From Candolleomyces eurysporus (lineage: Eukaryota; Basidiomycota; Agaricomycetes; Agaricales; Psathyrellaceae): a stretch of 64,000 nucleotides of DNA. Each line of letters starts with the position of its first letter. Position 1 is the first letter of the stretch. The DNA is taken from the NCBI GenBank assembly GCA_027579435.1, contig JANBPK010000806.1, positions 434,001 to 498,000 on the forward strand, in the 5' to 3' direction. The notes beneath the pieces are model-generated. The model was not told the DNA's origin. It did not search any database and worked only from the letters and a program-made list of their open reading frames with translations. This document shows positions 46,025 through 57,462 of this stretch, piece after piece. A program made the position numbers and the translations under genes.

Positions 46025-49000
46025 ATGTACCCGCTGGACAAGCGAGGGGACCTTGCAAAGCGTCAAAGACTTCGGAATGCGTCGGCCAGGCGTAAGACTG
46101 CGTTCACGCTGGTAGCTGGAGCTGTGTTGCTCTGCTACGCGTTGTCCCCCGGTAAAGGAAGACCAACACCACCTTTCGGAAAGGCAGCCGAAAGTCTGTT
46201 TCTGTACGTTGGATTGGGTGGGCCTGTCTCGAACAAACTCCTAATAAATGTGCAGCTCTGTGCCCAGAGAAGACAAGGCGATTAAAGCTTCGAGACTATA
46301 CGCTAGCAAGCCACATCTCGCTGGCAGTCCACAAGACTTGGTAACAGCGAAAGAATTCCTGCACGTCTTGCAAACCGAGCTGGATATAACTCCACCGGAG
46401 GAAGAACCTATCTATAAGGCTGGCTCCCCGGAATCTAAAGATGCTATATTATCGATTCCCAGCTCCCAAAGGCCACGAGCATGGATTGACACTTACTACC
46501 CTGTGCTCAACACTCCGCTGGAAAGAAGCGTCCAAATCCTGGACTTCAACGGAAATGTTGAAGTGGACCTCGATCTCGTTGAACATCACGACGGTGGCCC
46601 TGACGATGACGCTTCAAAATATGGTGACGCCGTTCCAACCTTTCATGGCCTCAGCCGGGCTGGTGACGTGGTAGGCACCATCCTCGACGGAGGCTACTGC
46701 ACCAAGCAGGTAACTCACGTTCCAACTCATTTGGTTGTCGTCGCTGACTGATAGCTCGACAGGAATTCGACTCATTTGTAGAGAAAGGTTTGTGCCCTTC
46801 GTATCTTTATACTATAAGTACGTTAGCCCTAAACCCACCAAAGGCATTTCGTTCGAAGGTTCTATCGTCTTGTGCAGATATGGCGGCAATTTTCGCGGTT
46901 TAAAGGTATAAGTACTACGAAGCCGTTGCTATCAACATCCATCTCCTGACCACTCTATGATCCTCAGGTAAAAGGTGCTCAAGAAGCAGGTGCTGCTGGT
47001 GTTCTCATATTCTCTGATGTCAACGATGATGGCACTGTGACAGAAGCAAATGGATATGCCGCGTAAGTGAAAGCAAACTCAGGATTTATTTGTGCTGATA
47101 AGAATTCGTAGCTACCCACTGGGACCAGCTCGAAATCCCAACTCCGTTCAGCGAGGCGGCGTACAATTCGTTAGTATGTACCCTGGGGACCCTACCACAC
47201 CAGGTTACCCATCATATGAGAACAGCACTCGGACAGAGGGCGAGAACATTCCGGCTATTCCAAGTCTACCTTTATCATGGGCTAATGCAAAAATTCTTTT
47301 CCGTACTCTGAATGAGAGCGACTCTTTGTACGGGAAAAGGGTTAGACTCTTGAATAATGGTGAGTCTAATTGCCACGACGAATGTTCTATTGAAATTATA
47401 CTCAAGGGAATATCTGCAGTCAATACCACCGTTACTCCAATATGGAATACCCTGGCAGTCATTCCTGGCCATATTGCAGACGAAGTTATTGTCATTGGAA
47501 ATCATCGAGATGGTATGTGCGTTTTGGATATTGTCACAATTATACCCTGACGTAGTATTTACGCAGCCTGGGTAAGACGCGCCATTATTGGGCTCTCTGG
47601 GATCGGTGAACTGAAATTGTGAATGTCAGGTTCTGGGGGCTACAGATCCAATAAGTGGGATGGTATCTGTGCAAGAACTGGTTCGTGGCCTGGGACACCT
47701 CCTAAAGAAGGGCTGGAAACCCTTGAGAACTATTCTCATCGCAAGCTGGGATGCGGAAGAGGTATCCAACGAGCTTTCATCATCGCTATACTCGCGCTGA
47801 TCCTCGATGCTTTAGCACGGTCTCATTGGAAGCACAGAATGGGGAGAAGACTTCACGGAGTGGATCCATGAACATGTTGTCGCGTATCTCAATCTTGGTG
47901 TGCATTAGCTTCTTTTCTCCGCTGAAATCCATTTTACTGATACCAATTGTGAGTAGACTCTTCTGCCTCGGGTTCTCGTCTGCGTTTTTCGGCCTCTCCT
48001 CTCCTCGCTCACCTAGTTCGCCGAACGGCTGAAGAGCTGCCTCATCCTGTGGACAAGGATCGCGCTCTCTGGGATGCTACCACAGACGACGGTACCCTGT
48101 TTGGTATTAACGGCACGGTCAACCTTCAGTCAGTTGCAATCAAGGCAATGGAGTTAAGTGCAGTCGACGGCGTTGGAATCAGTCCATTAGGCTCCGGGAG
48201 CGACTACACTGTCTTCTTGCAGCGCATAGGGGTGCGTTCGTCTCTTCTGTCCTGTTCGTACTTCTTTTCAACAAGACACAGGTACCAAGTACGAATGGCG
48301 GGTTTACCTCAACATTCCATGACCCAGTATACCATTACCATTCCGTATTTGACACTGAGCGATGGCAAGAGCTATACGGTGACCCTGGGTTCCATCGCCA
48401 TGTAAGTATTGCTTTCAGTATTTCTCCTCCAAGTGCAAGGTTCGACGTCTAGCATAGATCGCAATCACCAAGCACCTTGGTCTCCAAGCTCTACGTATTT
48501 CGGGATCAGTCGTCCTACCGTTCAATACAACTCACTACACGACGGAGCTGAAAGGGTATCTGAGTCGGTGAGGTTATTACAGAATTTTGTACATACACTC
48601 GCTGATCTTTCATGATTTAGGGTTGAACAACTTTCTTCAGAAGCTTCGATTGGCATCTCCTTCTCCAAACTGCGAAAATCCATTCAATCTCTTCACAAGG
48701 CATCACTGTCACTGGATCATGAAAAAGAGAAGGCTGAGAAGTCGTTGAGGCGAATTATGGAGAAATGGCACAGGAAGCAAGAGAAACGTGGGCGTCGATT
48801 GCGGCGGAAACTGCGAAAGATTATTTGCCGTATGCGGGGTGACCTTGGAGACGGCTGGAAATGCAAGGAATGGTCTCCTGTAGTGAGGGAAGACCGTGAA
48901 TTGTTCATGATCGCAGCCCATATCGGCTTCGAAGGCGACTTCGAGCCAGAGGTCTTATCATTCGGCGGTCCAGAGTTTCCTTGGAAGAAATTCAGAAAAG

Positions 49001-49307
49001 CTGTCAAGAGAATACAGGAAGTCAACAAGAAGTTAATCGCGTTCGAAAGGGGGTTCATCTCAAAGGGCGGAATCAAGGACCGTGAATGGTTCAAGCATCT
49101 CGGTGTGGCACCTGGAAAATGGCTTGGTACGCTTCTTGGCCTTCAAAACTACACTTCTCTTCTGACAGCGGTACAGGGTACGGTGCAACCACTTTCCCCG
49201 CTTTGACTGAAGCTATTACTTTCGAACGGAACGCAACTTTGGCCAAGCATGAAAGCGAGCGTTTGATAGAGCTGTTTGACCGTCTGTCTGACGTGATATC
49301 GGTCTAA
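46025..49307 (+). CDS. M28B metallopeptidase, glutamate carboxypeptidase II-like, copy 2
   Basis: Paralogue of the neighbouring minus-strand gene with the same domain order: anchor ([15 protein letters not shown]), [47 protein letters not shown], then zinc ligands in GNHRDAWVLGATDP, ASWDAEE-HGLIG and [11 protein letters not shown]. It reads in frame through about fourteen exons. It carries two introns that copy 1 lacks: one after HRDAW, which leaves a 5-nt microexon at 47567-47571, and one after PGKWLG at about 49125. The copies are clearly diverged (perhaps half the residues identical by eye), so the duplication is old. Its C-terminal helical region is more basic ([13 protein letters not shown]). 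Start [12 protein letters not shown]. Confidence 0.9.
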
Positions 49308-49571
49308 ATGACCTTTGCATGTACATAGTTCAGGCACGCGTTCCTGAAGCGTCGCTGTATGTAGTATCAGTGTTATGCCATTTTCCGAAGATATTGCGAA
49401 AGGGGAAAGAAAATGAGAAATGTGCACTCTGCATAGCCACATCACGCGAGAAACTGCCGGTAACACGTCGATTTCCTGAACAATCTCGCCAGTCAACATG
49501 AAGTGTCCCTGGATACAAAGTCCGTTCATATCTGTTATGGTTTCTTGTTGACCTCCACCACCCCACCGACC

Positions 49572-51760
49572 ATGTCACAAGACGAGGGCCCAAAGCCCCT
49601 GGTCCTCCTGGCTAACAATGCCTATGTGATTGGTGTTCTCTCCCCTCTCTCCCTCGTCATATACGCCTACGAGCGCGCTTTGGTTCCCCTGTATGGCTCG
49701 GGCCCTACGACTGAACACTTGAATAAATTCGTGATCCTAGGCGCCCTCCTTGCAGCTGTGAATCCAATTCACCTGCAGCCCTGGATCAATTGGCTGCTCA
49801 TTGCATTGGCCCTGACCATCGCACCCAACGCAAACTATTGGGTGCCGGTATGGACAAGTCGCGAGCATAATGCTATTTTGGGAACGTTGAAGACTCATGC
49901 TGCCGTTCTTCTGCCTTTGGTGTTTATCATGTCGAGCCCCGTCATGAGGGCACTGGACAAGGTACGTTTCCTAATCGTTTCCATCGAACCACGTTCGGCC
50001 TAATCGTAGGTTTTCAGGCTTCAAGTCAAACGGGACTGCCAATACAGAGAAATTCCGCCAGTGCTCCCCTCGTGTATCGTGCTTCACGAACCATCATCAT
50101 CTTTTTCGTTGCCAACGGCTTGGCGCGAGATTTTTGGTCGACTCTAAGTTTCCTTCGCAGTGTATCTGAAAGCCAGATTGTGAGTATTTCAAGGTCGTTT
50201 TTTCTTCACATTGACTGAAGTCATATAGTACCTCGGACTAGCTGCTATCTACTTCATTCTCTTCACTTTCACAGTCCCGGCTTTCTCGTTTTCTAAGCCG
50301 AAGAAGGCTCCCAAGAAACTCGGGCCCAAACGAAAGGACACTCCTCCAGTGAAGCAGCCAGAACCCGAATTTACCTTCAAGTCTCGCGCCACTGCTGCTG
50401 TCGCGTTTGCAGGAATTTGGGCTGTGTCCCATCGGATTTTTTCCAACCCTGTTCTTCCCCATCCTCTGAAAAAACCCTTCATCCACCCAACTCAGCCAGT
50501 CCAAGTCTATTCGTCGGTTCAGTCCGTAACAGGCTTGATTTCCGTTGCAGAGTGGCTTCCGCCGAACCAGAAAGGGGGGCCGGAGGATGAGCTCATGCAC
50601 TCGGCGAGGTATTTGCGGGCTTCCCATTCGATTCTTGGGGGCGTGTGGACGCATGACAAGGTTGCGGTATTACCTGGCGAAGAACCATTGAAGGATTCCT
50701 TTGGAACGCCCCTCGGCGATTCAATCTACAGCGCTTTCACGCTGCAAGAGGCCGTTAGGTTTGTTAATAGCACTGCTAAAGGAAAGAAAGGTCGATGGCA
50801 AAACGCGTTGGTTATGTGAGTACTATATTTTGGTGCTGAGTCTTTGGATTCTTCTGATGCTTTTGATAGTGGGTTGGGGACGGGAACATCTACAAGTGCT
50901 CTCATCCGCCATGGAATTGATACCACTATCATCGAAATTGATCCTGCTGTCTATGAAGCCGCCAGGACCTACTTTGGCCTGCCTGACCCAGGCGAAGGGA
51001 AGGTTCATCTCGAAGACGCTCGTGAATGGGTTGGACGCCGTCGGCAAGCCATTGAATCTGGGGATAACCTTCCTTTGTTCGATATTGTGATTCACGACTG
51101 CTTTTCCGGAGGAGGCGTACCGCAGGATCTGTTCACAAAACAATTCTGGTATAATCTAAAGAAGATATTGGACCCAGAGGCAGTCGTCGTGATCGTACGT
51201 CAATTGCCTTCTTTCCCGCTGACTCACCCACTCATATTTTTGGTAGAATTTTGCGGGTATCGTGAAGTCTGAGGCGACGATGCTGGTTGTAAATACCCTC
51301 CTCGATTCATTCGGGCAATGTCGAGGTTTCCATGACGTATTCGGCGATCTTCCCAAGGAGAAGTATGACACAGATTTCATCAATATAGCAAGTACCCTAA
51401 TACGCAGCTTTCCGTGCACCTCTAACATTATCACTCAGATTTTCTTTTGCACGCCTTCCAGCACGCCGCTGACGTTCCGCAAGAGCCGTAACTCTGATTA
51501 CCTCGGGTCGTACCTGCGCCAACACGTTCTTTCCTCCCTCGACACTCAAGAGGTCGATCTCAGCACTGTCATTGATCATGCCGGAGGACATATTCTGACT
51601 GACACTAACAATCCACTGGGTCCACTTCAAGAAAAGCAGGGGGGCCATCATTGGGAAGGTTGGCTATTTCTGACACCATCACAATGAATAGATCAAGCTG
51701 ACCCTGACTTTGATAGTGATGCGTGAGGTGCTCCCCGACTACCATTGGGAAACGTATTGA
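49572..51760 (+). CDS. Membrane-anchored spermidine-synthase-like methyltransferase-fold protein
   Basis: Exons 49572-49961, 50018-50179, 50229-50815, 50870-51194, 51247-51387, 51439-51658 and 51717-51760. The N-terminal half has several hydrophobic helices (VIGVLSPLSLVIYAY, FVILGALLAAVNPI, HAAVLLPLVFIMSSPVM, YLGLAAIYFILFTF). The C-terminal half is a spermine/spermidine-synthase fold with a SAM-type site: VIGLGTGTSTSALIRHG, then IIEIDPAVYEAA, LEDAREW and FDIVIHDCFSGG. FCTPSSTPLTFRKSRNSDYL is typical of the fungal membrane members. No aminopropyltransferase activity is proven for this group, so the reaction is open. Intron 5 (51388-51438) starts GC. The last exon VMREVLPDYHWETY is short; reading through instead would stop at 51687. 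Confidence 0.88.
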
Positions 51761-51966
51761 TATCCAGAGTGTAATTACTTGTATGCCATGTCCATTGACC
51801 ATGTAGACCTGTATACGTAGATAGATTTGAGCGTTTGCTGAAATTAAGCGCCATACGCGGAGCCTTTAGTGTAAATGTTGTGTCCCAAAAGAGTAATCCA
51901 GGGCCTGCAACACGCTTCTGCACACCGCCTGCCTTGAACAAAGGCGAGCACAATCATCCCTTCAAT

Positions 51967-54253
51967 GTCTGGGCAGTTCCGTTCATCACCTAGTGGTTCT
52001 TCTTCCCCACGACGGTCTCAGCATATATCACGCCCACACTGGCCCTGGGCAGCGGGCGCGTATAGCCAACGAGGTTCTCAGTCATCGTTAGCTTTGTCGT
52101 CAACCTCGCAGTCGACCCCGACCCCGTCAAGTCTCAGCAGCTGGGACACGAGGGTCTCCTTTTTCCCAAACTCCTCGCAATCATCCACCTCTAGAAGTGG
52201 CACCCCCAAGGCTTCGATATCAACGATAGCGCCGGCCATGAACTCGCTGCCAGGTGAAACCACCCGACAATGGACCCTCACGGTACATCGTCCACTACGT
52301 GTTTTGCACAATGTGAACTAAGTTTTTGACAGGGCTTCGAATGGGCTGTTAAGGACGTAGCAAAACTCAGAAGTTTTGTCGAGGGCACCCCTTCAACCGA
52401 CGGACAAGTCGAGTCGACCGCTGACGATTTCGACTTGCTCAAGCAGTCACCTATGCTCGGAGATAACAAGTACAAGCTAGAGATTGCTTTGACGTCTCCC
52501 TCCGAAGAGACGTCGAAATCCTTCCTTTCATTGTACATTACGTCCTTGGTCATGGACTACGCTCATGGGGACTTCGAGTCATCTGCCACGATGCTCGCTG
52601 CTATTAAGTGCCAAAGTGACGCCATTGGGGCGCGAGGGGCAAGGCCAGAATGGGTTTGGGAGTTTTGGCAGCATGATTGGGTGTTTCGTCAGGAAAGTGA
52701 AGTGTGGGGTATGTTTATCTTTTTGAGCTTCCTATTCAGAAAGCTCATGCCGTTTCGAAGAGTGTCCTCTTCCCAACCTCTCCGAGCTGCTCGAGAACCC
52801 TCGGATCCGCGAGACGGATTCCTTTGTAATATGCGTACAAATTCATTCTCCAAGTGGACCCACGATACCTCAACAACCTTCAGTTTGTTACGTTCCAAAA
52901 GACCTCTTGGACGGGTTGGAAGGCTCCCTGGATAATCCGAGTAAGATCTTCTTATGTTGATTATCGTCAATGCAGCAGCTGACACGCGTGTATAGATACA
53001 GGAGATGTTCGCTTTATCTGCCTAGAGCGTCTTCCTCCTGAAGAGCTTAGCTCTTCAACATCTTCACTCTCGCGGCAATCATCATGCTCGGCTTCATCTC
53101 AGACGCCTTTCTCTTCCCACACAACCGCACGAAAGCGAGTAATATACGCTCACTCCGATATTCTGGTTCGGCGTTCAGAATATTTCGCGACAATGCTTTC
53201 ATCTTCCTTCTCCGAGAATGGTACTTTGCCTCCCGGGGAAAGGAAAATCCACACCATCGTTGTCGAAGAGGCCGACTTCGAAACAATTTACTGGCTGCTA
53301 AAATATTGCTACGCAAATTGGCTTTCGTTCAAGCCACAAGACGATCCGAGATTGGCTGTCGAAGGTGTCGGGGCTGGGTGGAGCGCAAGGTGGCTCAACT
53401 CTCGGGAGAATGAATGGGACTGGAAGACTTTCCACAAGTCTGGCCCCAGTGAAGATGCGCTCCACGACGGCAGAAGCGCTGCCAGCGGCGAGAGCGTCGG
53501 GCTAGGTGGAGCCGGCAGATCTGAAAGTGGGTCTGCAGACCGTGGACACGGGCCCTCAACAAACCCCCCNAACCTCGATGAGGGCATCGACTAGCAAGCC
53601 TTTGCCGTCTGCCGCGACCTCTGCCGGATCGTCGAGGCAACCTAGCACGACACCGAGACGTACCAGCGTCAATCCAACCGGCCCTGCGTCTACATCGTCG
53701 CGCTCTAAGCCTGTGCCCATTCCGGTGTCAACCTCGGGTTATTCTCCAGGCTCCCATTTTCCAGTCTCACCCCGCCCTGCTCGAAGTGCCCCAGATCCTC
53801 ATCCCCACCCCACTCCTGCTCCTCCACCTGCCTCTGCTCTCGCGATGTACCAGGTTGCCCATCGCTACTCGATGAGGAACCTTGCTTTGCTGGCTCTGGA
53901 GCATATCATGTCGACATTGACACCGGAATCGTGTTTTGCGGTGCTACTAGCTAGCTACACTTGGGACGAATTGCATTCTTTGGTGGAGGTGAGTCTGCAC
54001 TTCTGGTTCGTACATAACGCACACTGACAATTCCGTCAAAGGATTATGTGATAGACAAATGGGAGGAGGTGTCGGTGTCCGAAGAATTCGAAAGATGTTG
54101 TGCAGAAGTAGCTGCTGGAGAGTGCGTGTTTATATCTCTACAGTACTTCTACTATTCGTTTTCTAACCGGTTTCTAGATGGGGAGCTGATGGTGGCACTA
54201 CGCTCATGTCCGTGTTTAGGCGATTGCGCGCACCATCTACGGCGGCAGCATAA
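51967..54253 (+). CDS. MATH-like / BTB domain protein
   Basis: Probably a substrate adaptor for cullin-3 ubiquitin ligases, judged from family architecture only. Exons 51967-52282, 52333-52708, 52761-52940, 52996-53988, 54042-54121 and 54178-54253. A Ser-rich leader (SGSSSPRRSQ) precedes a MATH-like segment (GFEWAVKDVAKLRSF, LLKQSPMLGDNKYKLEIAL). The BTB signature is VIYAHSDILVRRSEYFATML, with IVVEEADFETIYWLLKYCYA. A Ser/Pro/Thr insert of about 170 residues separates this from the BACK-like end (YQVAHRYSMRNLALLALEH, ESCFAVLLASYTW). The frame before the insert continues after it only if the N at 53570, which follows six C, is dropped (GPSTNP then PTSMRAS). Start MSGQFRSSPSG. Confidence 0.85.
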
Positions 54254-54337
54254 ATCAAATAAAAACGAACGTGTGGGTCCCAAACATTGTAATAAATACG
54301 GTTCTAGTTCAACGTTGAGATTGGTTAAACGTTCGTG

Positions 54338-55347
54338 TCAGCATCTGCGATCTTCGATTTCCCATTGTCCATAAACTCCGGAGAACCAACCCCCCNTTGG
54401 TGCGTACTAGTCAGCATTGCCCTGCCCTGAAACTGATTATCTACCGACTTACTTTTTCTTTGCAGGCGCTGGGGTGGGCAAAGCTCGTGCCTCTGACAAC
54501 GGCTGGGGCGGTACTGCAAAGCGTATGCCAGTCTTCCCCATTTTCTATGCCCGACATGCGAGACCGCACGAGCTATTGAAAAGTTCACGATATCCGCCAT
54601 GATTCCAGCGAAGTTGACCACTTACCCTGACACCCTTTGCAACGCATCCCTGTAGTGACTGTAAGGACGTGGAGGGTATGGTCAAAGCAGTGATCACTCC
54701 CCTTATCTTCAAAGCTCCCCCAGCGAGGCGAGCATCCCGCCTCGTTCTTGACCTTCCAATATCCTACCACCCCTCCAAATGGCCACTGAGCTTGTTAATA
54801 GATGACAGCCATGGTTAAATAGGTGATCACCGACCTGAGTTTCGCAACGCTCTGGTTTTGCAAATATTTGACCGTGAATCTTCATAGGCATTTTTGCACA
54901 GGTTTTCTTCCAGCTGTTGAAAAATGGCAAATTCAACAGCCGTGCCGAATACTCTCGGGTTCCGTAAGACGAGCACTTCTCCGCTGGAGTAGGTGAGTCC
55001 CAAAACAAATCCAGGACATCCCGGTGTTCTTCGGATCCATCACCTGTAGTGGAATTCCCAATCGGGTGCGTGAAGGGAGTGTCGCCGAACGAGCTGGGTT
55101 CCCCTAGATCTACCACGGGTGTCGAGGTCATCTGGCGAGACCTCAAGGAGGGAAGATGCATGGGAAACATGATCAAAAATAAACCGAGAATCGTGCACAA
55201 GAGGAGGGCCCCTTTCCCCCCTTTGTCTTCTTCCAAGCGGATCGTAATAAGGTTTGATTTCTCATTCGCATAGCTAACGATGAAGCCTTTCAGCAACACA
55301 GAATAGCTTGTGCAGTGAGTTTCTCACCTCGTTGCATAATTCGGCAT
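54338..55347 (-). CDS. Cys/Trp-rich two-repeat membrane protein, function unknown (one splice donor altered)
   Basis: Exons 55328-55347, 54835-55273, 54785 to 54702, 54649-54626, 54572-54453 and 54406-54338 give about 252 residues. Type II anchor: EEDKGGKG, then ALLLCTILGLFLIMFPMHL. The lumenal part has two units of about 45 residues with one pattern: Cys, two or three residues, Ala/Met-Pro, then a Gly before F-A-x-P-x-x-C, then a Gly/Trp-rich segment to a last Cys. Unit 1: TCAKMPMKIHGQIFAKPERC, then FGGVVGYWKVKNEAGC. Unit 2: LCSTAPAVVRGTSFAHPSAC, then GGWFSGVYGQWEIEDRRC. I recall hypothetical Agaricomycete proteins of this type. All inner junctions are phase 0, but intron 3 begins GG (AAG|GGGAGT) where GTGAGT is expected. 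N at 54396 must count as a base here. Confidence 0.78.
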
Positions 55348-55943
55348 ATGGTACGTTCTCCCGCCGGCTCTGAGGACGTGAAAATAATCAGTACTCGACG
55401 TTTTCAGAGAAAGACTTGCATCCACTTGCCCTCTATCATTTGAATGGCTAGAATTCGTCCCGTGAAAAGCGTATGTTGACGGGATTCGGGGTGCGGGTGC
55501 ACTAGAAACCATGGGATCTTTGAGCCAACAACGTCCTTGGACAAGCACGTCACATACCTAGTAGCGGGCGACTTGCGAGGAGACAAAGGCATTCTGTTCA
55601 CACTGGGAGGATATCAGGCTCAAGCTAGTAGTTTAAGTACCCCGACAATGCGGCAGCGTCGTGCAGAGCGAGGAGCTCATGTTGTGCTGCCTTTTGTTTC
55701 GAGTAGAGATTCCCTCCTTGAGCCACATTCCAAGGTGACCCATGCCAAATAAAGAGCTCAGCGACTCTTGAGCGTGTCGAGTAAGACTATTCGGCTTGTC
55801 CTGCAGGCGTGTGTCGACGGCGGCCCGTTGATTGAGTGCCTAAGCGATATCTATCACCGCATCCCAAGTTGGACAGTACCANCGATGTCAGGGATGCAGA
55901 TAACCTTCAACTATCATTGCGTCGCATCGGTTCTTCCTCTTCA
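55348..55943. other. Divergent intergenic region, about 600 bp
   Basis: Between divergent starts of the Cys/Trp repeat gene and the 2OG oxygenase. It contains an N at 55882, one of the few not beside a long homopolymer. Several short ORFs exist on both strands but none shows family resemblance. Nothing else seen. Confidence 0.55.
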
Positions 55944-57400
55944 ATGCTCACCTTCACCGTCAAATCGTTCGTTGTTGCCAGCAAAGGAGTGAGGCTGCGG
56001 ACGCTGGCGACGGCTGCCGCGGCCTCGGGCGGCAAGGCATTCACCATTCCCGTCATCGACTTCTCCAAGTTCAAGCAAGCACAGTCCGCTGTTGAGAAAC
56101 AGGAGACAGCGGCGGAGATCGTCACTGCTTTCAAAGAGAGTGGTTTTGTTTACCTCTCCGGCCACGGAATCCCTCGAGGTACAGTCCACGTCGTGGCAGG
56201 TCTTCTGGTCGTCCACTTATCCCACTTAAAACAGCCACCATTCAGAACGTGTTCCAAAAGGCATGGCAGTACCCCTTGTTTAATTATTTCAAAACGGCGG
56301 TGTTAACGATCATCCTAGAGCAAGGGATTCTTTGCATTACCAACGGAAATTAAGGTCGGGCCGTCAATGCACCGTGTCAGAGGCATGCTAATGCTAGTCA
56401 ACATAGGACTCCCTTGCCTGGGAGGATCCTCGTGCCAACAGGGGCTACGTTCAAATTGGCCGGGAGCGCGTCACACAGTCCAGCGACCCCGATGAAATTG
56501 CTGCTCTGAGGGAGAAGGCCCCGGATTATAAGGAGACCATGGAGATTGGCCGCGACTGGGACTCGGAGTGGAAGAACCAATGGCCAAAGGAGAGCGACGC
56601 TCCGTTGTTTAAACAAACCATGCTCGACTTCTTCCAGGTACGGAGCATTCGTCTCGTTGGATGATTAGTCCGTTGCTCAGCTTTGAGTTTCACAGACCTG
56701 CCACAACCTGCATGTCGACGTCATGCGATCCGTTGCCATTGGGTTGGACTTGGGTGAACGGTTCTTCGATGACAAGGTCAACGAACAGTGTCATAACCTC
56801 CGTCTTCTGTCGTATCCCCCGATCAAGTCGTCTTTGCTGGTGAAAGATGGACAGGCGCGCGCTGGCGCTCACAGTGGTATGTGTGACATTTAACCAACAA
56901 GGATGTCCACTTACAGCTCCACAGATTATGGAACCTTGACTCTTCTTTTCCAAGATTCGGTAGGGTACTTTGTCTTTCTCCCACGCGCAAATAGGCTAAC
57001 TATGCCGCTCAGGTTGGCGGGTTGGAGGTGCAGAATCCACACACGAAATCATTCATTCCGGCAATCCCGGTTGTAAGTTCGATCACTTTGTTTCGAAGCT
57101 GAACTCCGATTCATACATGATCTCTCCCAGCCCGATACTATTGTCGTCAACATCGGTGATCTCTTATCACGATGGAGCAACGATGTGCTGAGGTCCACAC
57201 TGCACAGAGTAGTTGCGCCAGCCGGAAAGCAGGTCAATGACAAGGAGAAGGTGACTCCTCACCGACAGTCTATCGCGTTTTTCTGCAACCCCAACTTTAG
57301 CGCTGAAGTCGCATGCCTTCCCAACTGCGGTCCTCATGCAAAGTACCCGCCAGTCAATGCCGGTGACTATATCGTTGGACGTTTGGCTGCAACATACTAG
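55944..57400 (+). CDS. 2-oxoglutarate/Fe(II)-dependent oxygenase, isopenicillin N synthase-like
   Basis: Non-haem iron oxygenase of the DIOX_N / 2OG-FeII_Oxy type; substrate unknown. Exons 55944-56178, 56235-56260, 56319-56354, 56407-56637, 56696-56876, 56925-56959, 57013-57072 and 57131-57400 give about 360 residues. The N-terminus MLTFTVKSFVVASKGVRLR looks like a mitochondrial presequence and precedes the usual IPVIDFSKF opening. GFVYLSGHGI follows. The iron triad is His and Asp in AHSDYGTLTLLFQD and His in STLHRVV; the 2OG-binding Arg and Ser lie in HRQSIAFF. Intron 2 (56261-56318) starts GC after CAAAAG; without it the frame breaks. Tail-to-tail with the next gene, 62 bp apart. Confidence 0.9.
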
Positions 57401-57462
57401 GTATAGGTCTGCTTTGTCCATATCTGTTGAAACCTTCAAATTGTGGCCAATGTGCTACGATA

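Noticed and set aside
55537..55752. Plus-strand ORF in the 55.4-55.9 kb gap
   Set aside because: No family resemblance, no splice context, and it overlaps another meaningless ORF on the minus strand.
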